Positions 1-6,300 of a stretch of 7,593 nucleotides of DNA are shown piece by piece (the stretch's first letter is position 1; the number at the start of each line of letters is the position of its first letter). This DNA comes from Syntrophaceae bacterium. Its GTDB lineage: Bacteria; Desulfobacterota; SM23-61. The DNA lies in assembly GCA_003154025.1 (NCBI GenBank), contig PMCE01000214.1:1548-9140 (forward strand). Direction: 5' to 3'. Position numbers and translations under genes: made by a program. Below the pieces are notes generated by a model. The model did not search any database, had not been told where the DNA came from, and saw only the letters and a program-made list of their open reading frames with translations.

Positions 1-114
1 AAACCATTATTTGCTCACCCTTGCACTGGCGCTTACCCTTCGGGGCCATTTCCCCCGTTCGGTCTGAGGTCTAAAGTCTACTGTCTGAAACACAGGGGTA
101 AAGAATTTTTCCCC
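1..114. other. Intergenic 3' flank and window edge
   Basis: This stretch lies downstream of the SMP-30 gene. Besides the 7-bp repeat it holds a short stem (CGGGG at 41-45 with CCCCG at 53-57, 7-nt loop) with no T tract, so it is not a convincing terminator. On the minus strand an ATG at 7-5 has a GGTGA 7 nt upstream. It could be the start of a further gene that continues beyond the window, but only two codons are visible and this cannot be tested here. Confidence 0.4.
62..89. repeat. Four-copy 7-bp tandem repeat (GTCTRAN)
   Basis: Four consecutive 7-mers read GTCTGAG, GTCTAAA, GTCTACT and GTCTGAA. The first four bases are constant and the last three vary. The run lies 25 bp beyond the stop codon of the SMP-30 gene, outside any recognised gene. 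It has no self-complementary stem, so it is a degenerate simple repeat and not a terminator. Confidence 0.7.
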
Positions 115-987
115 CTAAGATTTCTGGTGGATGAGCCTGGCTCCAGGATAGGGAACTTCGAAATAGGGAATTTCGTTTCCATCCAGGCTGCCGATGAAGG
201 CGGTTTTTCTCTCCTCCCCGCCGAAACAGATGTTAGAAGGGCGCTGGAGGACGCTTCTTTCGCCGTCTTCGAGGACGATTTCCAGTTCCCTCCGCGGGGT
301 AAGGTATCCGATGGCATTCCAGGCCGGGAAGGTGACCCATAAGTTACCCGCCTCGTCGAAGGCGATGCCGTCGGGGAATCCCAGGGGGGCCAGGACGGAC
401 GGCCCGTAGATTTCCCGGTGAGAAAGAGATCCATCGGGTTGGATTTTGAAGCGCAAAATTCGCCGGAGCATGGTCTCGGCCACATAGAGGTGTCTTTCTT
501 CGGGATCGATAGCCAGACCGTTGGCAAAATAGATTCTGTCGGCCACGATTTTGGCTCTTCCTTTTTCGAAGAGGACGACGCTTCCATCCGGCCCGGGATA
601 CTGGAGGGCTTCATCCAGCTTCTCCCGAAGGGTCGAATTCGACACCCAGAGCCGGCCCTTAGAGTCCACGAAGGGAAAGTTGGGAGAAGAGATTCTCGTT
701 CCTTCAGCCTCGGTCAACAAGACTTCATGATGTCCGTCGGGCCGAAGAGACTGCACCTCACCGTTGCCGATGTTGGCGATGATGCAATTCCCGCTTCCAT
801 CTATACAAATCCCGTTGGGGACTCCCCCCAGTTTCCCGAAGAAAGCGGTCTGGCCATCCCTCCGAACCCGGGCGATCCGCCCTCTCCCGTCGGCTGCATA
901 AATCCTTCCATCATCGAGAGCCATGACCCCTTCGGGCCTCATAATTCCATCGCCTATGGTTCGGACGTTGGATAATTCGATCTTCAC
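115..987 (-). CDS. SMP-30/gluconolactonase/LRE-family beta-propeller hydrolase
   Basis: The protein is 290 residues, close to the usual 280-310 of the family, with no signal peptide or membrane helix. The fold is a six-bladed beta-propeller that binds one divalent metal and typically opens sugar lactones. The metal and substrate positions known from human SMP30 (E18, N103, N154, D204) have matches at E19 (RPEG), N103 (SPNFP), N156 (FANGL) and D206 (FPDGIAFD). Blade repeats of the form DxxGxLWV/IYAAD occur at about 25-33, 108-115, 161-169 and 211-218. The GTG start at 987 is favoured over the ATG at residue 16 because a purine-rich Shine-Dalgarno lies just upstream and E19 needs the leading strand. 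The middle part (about 118-180) also resembles strictosidine synthase-like propellers, so the substrate may be a lactone or another ester. It lies 208 bp from the transporter across a repeat element, so membership of the same transcript is uncertain. Family assignment is strong; substrate is unknown. Confidence 0.92.
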   Translation of the reverse strand: MKIELSNVRTIGDGIMRPEGVMALDDGRIYAADGRGRIARVRRDGQTAFFGKLGGVPNGICIDGSGNCIIANIGNGEVQSLRPDGHHEVLLTEAEGTRISSPNFPFVDSKGRLWVSNSTLREKLDEALQYPGPDGSVVLFEKGRAKIVADRIYFANGLAIDPEERHLYVAETMLRRILRFKIQPDGSLSHREIYGPSVLAPLGFPDGIAFDEAGNLWVTFPAWNAIGYLTPRRELEIVLEDGERSVLQRPSNICFGGEERKTAFIGSLDGNEIPYFEVPYPGARLIHQKS

Positions 988-991
988 CAGG

Positions 992-1005
992 CCCCCCCTT
1001 TCCTC
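992..1005 (-). promoter_or_regulatory. Ribosome-binding site of the SMP-30 gene
   Basis: On the minus strand GAGGAAAGGGGGGG ends 4 nt before the GTG at 987, and its AAGG is 9 nt away. This purine-rich run is the reason for choosing the GTG start over the later in-frame ATG at residue 16. Confidence 0.55.
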
Positions 1006-1050
1006 TTTTGGTTCTTTCTGGGTCTGTGCCCTTCGGGGACGAATAAAAAA

Positions 1051-1173
1051 AATTCACCGCAGAGCACGCAGAGACCGCAGAGATTTCTTTAATAAAAAGG
1101 CCAGAAACCAAAAATTATTCGAATCATTCCTAATCTCCTCATCCTCTGCGCTCTCTGCGGGTCACCGTTAATT
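1051..1173. repeat. Imperfect inverted-repeat (MITE-like) element with 9-bp CGCAGAG periodicity
   Basis: The left arm (1057-1083) is three 9-bp units: CCGCAGAGC, ACGCAGAGA, CCGCAGAGA. The right arm (1144-1160), read on the other strand, gives CCGCAGAGAGCGCAGAG, matching the left arm at 15 of 17 positions. Both outer ends carry AATT and a short CACC/GGTGACC block. About 60 bp of AT-rich sequence separates the arms. No open frame of note and no transposase are inside. On the minus strand the left arm is followed at once by eight T (1052-1045), so the long stem-loop might slow or end transcription coming from the transporter, although its loop is far larger than in a normal terminator. From memory, repeats of this CGCAGAG style recur in many bacterial genomes; mobility here is inferred. 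Confidence 0.75.
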
Positions 1174-1195
1174 CTTTTCTTTCTTCCCGTGACCC

Positions 1196-2431
1196 TCATG
1201 ATTCTTCCCTGGAAGACAAAGGCATTCGATAGAAAGAGAAAGCGGCTCCCGCCAGGCACATGAGGCCGTTCAACACGAAGACCGAAGCGAGGCCAAGCTT
1301 TTGGGCGAAGACTCCGGAGAGGATCGGGCCGAAGGTCATGCCAATGGCGTAGAGAGACTGGAAGAAGCCTATGGCCGTGGCCTGCTGTTCCCGGGGGACG
1401 GACTGGATGGAAAGGCTCGTGAGAAGGGGGAAGAGCAGCCCGATTCCGGCTCCATTCACGACCTGGATGGCTTTCAGGAAGCTGAGGCGGTCCACGAAGG
1501 GGGTAATGAAAAGGGCGGTGGAAATGAGCAGGAAACCGACGATGAGGATGAGACGCTCGGCCAGATAAAGACGGATGACCGTTCCGGAAAGAAGCGTGGC
1601 CAGAGTATTGGGAAGCAGGTAGAAGAAGAGCAGGATTCCCAGGTCTTCTTTGGAAGCTCCGAGCTGCTGGGCGAGGATGGGGGTAAACCCGAAGGCCGAA
1701 GAAGAATTGGCGGACTGCATGAGGATACAAAGGAAGGAGGCCATGAGAAGCGTCCGGTTCCGGCCGACCTGAAAGACTTTTTGAATCGTCAGGTCGAAAC
1801 TTTTTTGTGGACGGACTTCGGTCAGGCCGTTGGCCAGAAGGAGGCCCACCAATGAAAGGACTCCCCCGACGTAGAAAGGAGCGGTCCAGCCCCAATTTTC
1901 GGCGATGGCTCCTCCGGCGTAGGTGGAGATGATCTGAGAAAGACGGGAGAAGCTCATGAGCAGGGACATGGAGTGGACGATTTGCCCGGCCGGGAAGTAG
2001 CTGGAGTAAAGGACCATAAAGGGCCCCCAGATACTTGAGGCAATCCCGGCGGTGAAAACCGACCAGAAAAGCATCGAGGTGCTGCTGGAGAGGATCAGTC
2101 CCAGGTTGGACAGGCTGTTGAAGATGAAACCCAGGAGGATTAAGGGTTTTCTTCTTCTCCAGCGGTCCGACAAGACTCCCAGGGGAATCCGCAGGATCAT
2201 CTGGGAGAGGCCGTACGCCCCGATCACCAGCCCGGCTCCCTGGAGGGACCCGCTGATATGCTTGGTGTAAGGGGTCAGGATCGGCATGTAGATATAGGTC
2301 GCTCCCCACAAGAGCATGGTGCACAGGTAGGACAGGAGAATGGAGGAGCGGTAGGGGGAGGGGGCTGAAGGTTTCGATAGGGTCATGGACAAAGGAAGAT
2401 TCGATGAGGGTTCATTTTTTCTGGGCCTCAC
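1196..2431 (-). CDS. Major facilitator superfamily (MFS) transporter
   Basis: The protein is 411 residues and almost entirely hydrophobic. About 12 transmembrane helices can be drawn (roughly 29-50, 65-83, 95-115, 117-142, 152-172, 182-202, 226-252, 262-285, 292-312, 318-340, 352-376, 380-402), with a central loop near 203-225. The MFS motif A appears in the loop between helices 2 and 3 as [11 protein letters not shown] (85-95). Helix 11 has a glycine/proline pattern ([10 protein letters not shown], 364-373) common in drug- and sugar-type MFS carriers. It sits in the inner membrane and would move a small molecule by proton or ion coupling; the substrate cannot be read from sequence. The longest frame starts with GTG at 2431, inside the 3' end of pcm. 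An in-frame ATG at 2386 (residue 16) is an equally good start, since neither has a strong Shine-Dalgarno and the first helix begins after both. The overlap with pcm points to co-expression. A repeat element lies 22 bp past its stop. Confidence 0.93.
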   Translation of the reverse strand: MRPRKNEPSSNLPLSMTLSKPSAPSPYRSSILLSYLCTMLLWGATYIYMPILTPYTKHISGSLQGAGLVIGAYGLSQMILRIPLGVLSDRWRRRKPLILLGFIFNSLSNLGLILSSSTSMLFWSVFTAGIASSIWGPFMVLYSSYFPAGQIVHSMSLLMSFSRLSQIISTYAGGAIAENWGWTAPFYVGGVLSLVGLLLANGLTEVRPQKSFDLTIQKVFQVGRNRTLLMASFLCILMQSANSSSAFGFTPILAQQLGASKEDLGILLFFYLLPNTLATLLSGTVIRLYLAERLILIVGFLLISTALFITPFVDRLSFLKAIQVVNGAGIGLLFPLLTSLSIQSVPREQQATAIGFFQSLYAIGMTFGPILSGVFAQKLGLASVFVLNGLMCLAGAAFSFYRMPLSSREES

Positions 2432-3161
2432 CGGTCATGGGGACGAAAGCCACGCCCAGGAGGCGCTGGATGTCGGTCCTGCCCTCTTTCTTGGTCAGCA
2501 GCGTGAGGGTTTGGAAATAGGTCGTGCTCCCCAGAGGAATCACCAACCGTCCCCCTTCTTTGAGCTGCTTGATCAGGGGAGGGGGGATGTGATCGGCCGC
2601 GCAGGTGACGATGATCGCGTCAAAGGGCGCCGCTTCTTCCCACCCCAAGTACCCGTCTCCGTATCTCACCTGGACTCGGTCATATCCCAGTTCTTTCAGA
2701 CGCAGCGCCGCCTGCTTCGCCAAGGTTTCCTGGACTTCTATGCTGTAGACCTGAGCGCCGAGTTCTGCCAGCACCGCCGCCTGATAGCCCGATCCGGTCC
2801 CGACCTCCAGAACCCTTTCTCCCGGCTGGACCTGAAGGATCTGGGTCATGAGGGCCACGATGTAAGGCTGTGAGATGGTCTGTCCTTCCGCGATGGGCAG
2901 GGGATAATCCGCATAGGCCTTGCCCCTCAGAGAGGGCTCGACGAAGAGGTGGCGGGGAATCCGTCCCATGATTTCCAGGACCTTGGGGTCGCGAATGTCC
3001 CGGCCTTGGAGGTCGCGCTCGATCATCCTCCTGCGGGCCTCCGCGAAAGCGGGGTCCTCCGAAGAATGAGCGAGAGATAGGGGCAAAGAAAGGGTAAGCA
3101 AGATAGAGAGGATAAGAGGGATCCGGAGAATGGGAAAAAGACAGCGATCAGCCATCAGCAT
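2412..3161 (-). CDS. pcm: Protein-L-isoaspartate(D-aspartate) O-methyltransferase with N-terminal signal peptide
   Basis: The protein is 249 residues. It transfers a methyl group from S-adenosylmethionine to isoaspartyl residues and so starts repair of aged proteins. Family marks are GQTISQP (93-99), the SAM-binding loop [11 protein letters not shown] (117-127) and the PCMT signature GDGYLGW...APFDAII (168-184). The catalytic core begins near residue 42. The preceding 41 residues include a hydrophobic run (about 8-31, ending LSLPLSLA) that looks like a Sec signal peptide with cleavage after A31. E. coli Pcm is cytosolic, about 208 residues, and has no such extension. The ATG at 3161 and the first six residues (MLMADR) are encoded inside a dispersed repeat, and no clear Shine-Dalgarno precedes it; ATG 3155 is an alternative. 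An internal ATG at 3026 (Met46) has a GGAGG 11 nt upstream and would give a 204-residue cytosolic form. The stop overlaps the transporter start by 20 bp, which suggests a shared transcript and translational coupling. Confidence 0.95.
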   Translation of the reverse strand: MLMADRCLFPILRIPLILSILLTLSLPLSLAHSSEDPAFAEARRRMIERDLQGRDIRDPKVLEIMGRIPRHLFVEPSLRGKAYADYPLPIAEGQTISQPYIVALMTQILQVQPGERVLEVGTGSGYQAAVLAELGAQVYSIEVQETLAKQAALRLKELGYDRVQVRYGDGYLGWEEAAPFDAIIVTCAADHIPPPLIKQLKEGGRLVIPLGSTTYFQTLTLLTKKEGRTDIQRLLGVAFVPMTGEAQKK

Positions 3162-3321
3162 TCAGCCATCAGCTTAAGGATAAACACATCTGAATTTTAT
3201 TGTAGCCTAATTTCCTGATGGCTGAAAGGTGAAAGCAGTTAGAAGAAGCGAACAGCGATCAGCTTTCAGCAAAAGCCAAAAAGAATTTCTGCTTTAAGCT
3301 GACCGCTACCCGCTGATGGCT
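3141..3321. repeat. Palindromic dispersed-repeat cluster built on GCTGATGGCTGA
   Basis: This fills the gap between the giant activase gene and pcm. The unit TCAGCCATCAGC occurs at 3148-3159 and 3162-3173 (14-bp period). Its inverse occurs at 3215-3226 (CTGATGGCTGAA, an exact 12-bp inverted match to 3161-3172) and at 3312-3321 (GCTGATGGCT). ACAGCGATCAGC is repeated directly at 3141-3152 and 3252-3263. Further inverted pairs are 3169-3177 with 3294-3302 (9 bp exact) and 3261-3271 with 3290-3300 (9 of 11). The transcript could fold into several alternative stem-loops. The cluster touches the TAG stop of the upstream gene and runs 21 bp into pcm. An AT-rich core (about 3178-3213) holds a TACAAT on the minus strand (3199-3204) but no good -35 box, so a promoter is only possible. 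Confidence 0.8.
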
Positions 3322-6300
3322 ATTTCTCTTTCTCCCCTTGATACTGCCTCTGGAACTGGCGGGCCTGATGCATGAAGGCCTCCAGGCGGGTCAGGGTGTT
3401 GGTCTCCTCCTGCCCGTCGTAGGCCATGTTGAGGAAAGGGATATTTTCGTGCTCTTCCCGGTACCGTTTCATCACCGCGCCGACGATGGTTCCGGGCATG
3501 CAGGTGAAGGGCATGACGTTCACCAGTCCGGAGCAGCCTTTCTTCACGTAGTCGTCGCATTTCCCGATGGAGAGAACGGCTTCTCCTTCGAAGGAGTCGT
3601 CGAGGTAAGGCTTCGACGCCATCAGGGTTTCCTTGATCGAAGGCTCGGGGTGATTGACGAGGCTTCCTTCGAAGATATGATCCATCTTGTGCTCGTCCCG
3701 CTTCTGGACAAGTTCGGTGATGTAGGTCTTCAGGAAGTCGCCATAGCTCCGGTTCTGCATGCTGTAGCGGCGGGAGGTGAAGTTCAGGTAGAGGAACCAT
3801 TCGGAGATGGGAGGGAGCCAGACTTCTCCGCCCAATTTTTCGAGCGACCGGACGACATGCTCGTTGCTGAATTCGTTGGAGCGGATGTAAATCTCCCCCA
3901 CCACGCCGATCCGCGGTCTGGAGCCCTTGTTGACGGTCGGGAGGTTGTCGAAATCCCTCCGGGCATCCTGGAGAGACTGAACCAGCCCTTCCATGCAGTA
4001 GGCGGGATCGTCCTTGCTGTCCCGCACGGCTTCGTACACTTTCCGCAGGTAGAGCTGGAAGACGCGGTCCGATTCTCCGGCCTGAACTTCATAGGGTCGG
4101 GTCTCGCGCAGCTTCTTTTCCAGAAGGTCGATGGCCACCATGCCCTGCCAGCCCAGACGGGTGAAATTTTTGCCCATCATGTGCAGGTCCCGGTAGAGAT
4201 GCTCATCCTGGGTCGGGGAGTAGATGGGCACGTCGGGATACCCCAGGTCGTCCAGGATCAACCGGTGGAGGCGGTGATACTGGCCGAACCGGCAGGGACC
4301 GTTTCCGGAAGGCATGAAGAAGGCGACTCTTTTCCGGTCGAAGTCCGGGCTTTTCACCACCCGCACCATGTCGCCGGTGGTGAGGATGCAGGGATAGCAC
4401 TCCTTGCCGGAGGTGTACTTTCTCCCCCAATGGATAGTCTCCTGATTGGACCTGGGGGTTAGCTCCGCGTCGATCCCGCAGGCCTGGAAGGCGCCCACAA
4501 TGGCGAGGGCCCCCTCGGTCATGTAGGGCACGTAGACTTTCCGATTATTGGCGTCTTGAGCGACGACGATGGTCTTAGGTTTTCTCTCCTCCTGGTGGAG
4601 GTCCTTGCGGATATTCTTCAGACTGTCCAGGAAGGCTTCCAGGCGGGTGATGGCGCCCACGTCCGCGCTGTGCTCGTCCACTTCGATCTGCAGGTAGGGT
4701 TTGCCCCGCATCTTCTCCTTGAAGAAATGGAGGATGAAGGAGTCCGGCCCGCAGGCAAAGTTGGTGATGTAGATGGCGTAAAGCCGCGGATCGTCGCGGA
4801 TAATGTGGGCGGCGCTGTAAATCTTCTGCCCGTACTTCCAGTACATGTCATTCCAGTCGTCCAGGAGGTCCATTTCGTCCAGGGGGAGGCAGTCCATGGG
4901 AATGGCAATGACCCCCAGGTCGCGCAGCTTGGTGGGAAGGCCCAGGTTGACCCCCGGGTCGCAGCCGTTGTAGGGTCGGCTGACGATGACCATGGCCTTT
5001 TCGTTCGGTTTCAGATTCTGCAGCACCTCCCGGCCGCGCCGCTTCATGGAGGCGTAGAAGCTGGTCTGAGCCGTCTGGGCTTTATCGAGGGCCGATAAAA
5101 TTTCATCGGCCTCCTTCCCCAGTTCCTTCCCCATGTTGATCAGGGACTGCTCTAGGCTCTTCCGCTCCGCGCCCAGATGGACGACCGGGGAGAGGACCTT
5201 CACCCCGCGGGCTTTGAAGTCGATGGCCGATTTGACCGAGTAGGGGAAAGCCTGGACGTAGGGACAGGCGAAAGAGCGGTCCAGGGATGGGTGGGAAAGG
5301 GGCATGGTGATGAGGCTGGGGAGGAAGATGGTGTCCACCCCTTTGTCGATCAGGTCCAGGAGATGACCGTGGGCCACCTTGATGGGGAAGCAGGTCTCGG
5401 CCACGATCTTCTCCAACCCTTTATGGATGAGGCGCTTGTTGGTCGTGTCCGAGAAGACCAGACGGAATCCCAGGGCGGTGAAGAAAGCCTTCCAGAAAGG
5501 CATGATTTCGAGGAAATTGAGGAGGCGGGGGATCCCGATGACCGGAGCATCCTCCGAAACGGGCTTTTCCTCCACGTAGGAGGCCATCAGGGCTTCTTCC
5601 CGTTCCTTGAAAAGGTCGGGCAGGTCGTCGCGCCGCTTCCGGGTGCGGTCCACGTCGTACTTCTCGCACCGGCTGCCGTAGAAGAGGGGTTTCTCCCCCT
5701 GAATCGTGACCCTGCGGATCTCGCAGCGGTTGGGGCATTCCTTGCATTCGAAGGAGGTCAGCTCATACGGCCGGTTGCTCAGGTCCCAGCCTTTGAAATC
5801 GGTCTTGCCCGACGGGTTCTCGTCCCGGGCCAGGATGCAGCAGCCGATGGCCCCGGTGACTTCGTTGTGTTCGGGGACGATGATCTTCTTCCCGGTCACC
5901 TTCTCGAAAGCGGCCACCACGCCTTTGTTGAAAGCGGTGCCGCCCTGGAAGAAGATCCTGTTGCCGACTCGTTTGTCTCCCACGACCTTGTTCAGGTAGT
6001 TCAAAACGATGGAGTAGGAGAGACCGGCCACCAGGTCGTCTCGCTTGGCACCCTTCTGCTGGAAGTGGACCAGGTCCGATTCCATGAAGACCGTGCACCG
6101 TTCGCCCAGGGAGACCGGAGAGGGAGAGCTCAGGGCCAGATTGCCGAACTCTCCTTTGATGGAGATCCCCAGTTTCTCGGCCTGCTCCTCCAGAAAGGAG
6201 CCGGTTCCGGCCGCACAGGCCTTGTTCATCTCAAAATCCACGATGGCCCCGTGTTCCAGGGAAATATACTTGGAATCCTGGCCGCCGATCTCAAAGATGG

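Noticed and set aside
111..117. Rho-independent terminator just after the SMP-30 stop
   Set aside because: A possible GGGG/CCCC pairing over a long loop is not followed by a T run.
418..975. Plus-strand frame opposite the SMP-30 gene
   Set aside because: It is a shadow of a well-supported beta-propeller gene, with no recognisable motif or ribosome-binding site.
1029..1038. CCCTTCGGGG hairpin (also at 36-45), flanking the SMP-30 gene on both sides
   Set aside because: The stem is only three base pairs around a TTCG loop, with no T tract; a similar sequence also occurs inside the coding region, so it is probably chance.
923..1171. Plus-strand 82-residue frame running through the inverted-repeat element
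   Set aside because: Its Arg-rich part (HRRARRDRRD) is simply the translation of the CGCAGAG repeat; no evidence of a gene.
1089..2324. 411-residue minus-strand frame in a different register over the transporter gene
   Set aside because: The translation is rich in Pro, His and Arg with no domain, whereas the overlapping frame is a clear 12-helix transporter. The equal length is chance.
3199..3204. TACAAT as a -10 box for pcm on the minus strand
   Set aside because: No acceptable -35 hexamer lies 16-18 bp upstream and there is no extended -10; a single hexamer in AT-rich DNA is weak evidence.
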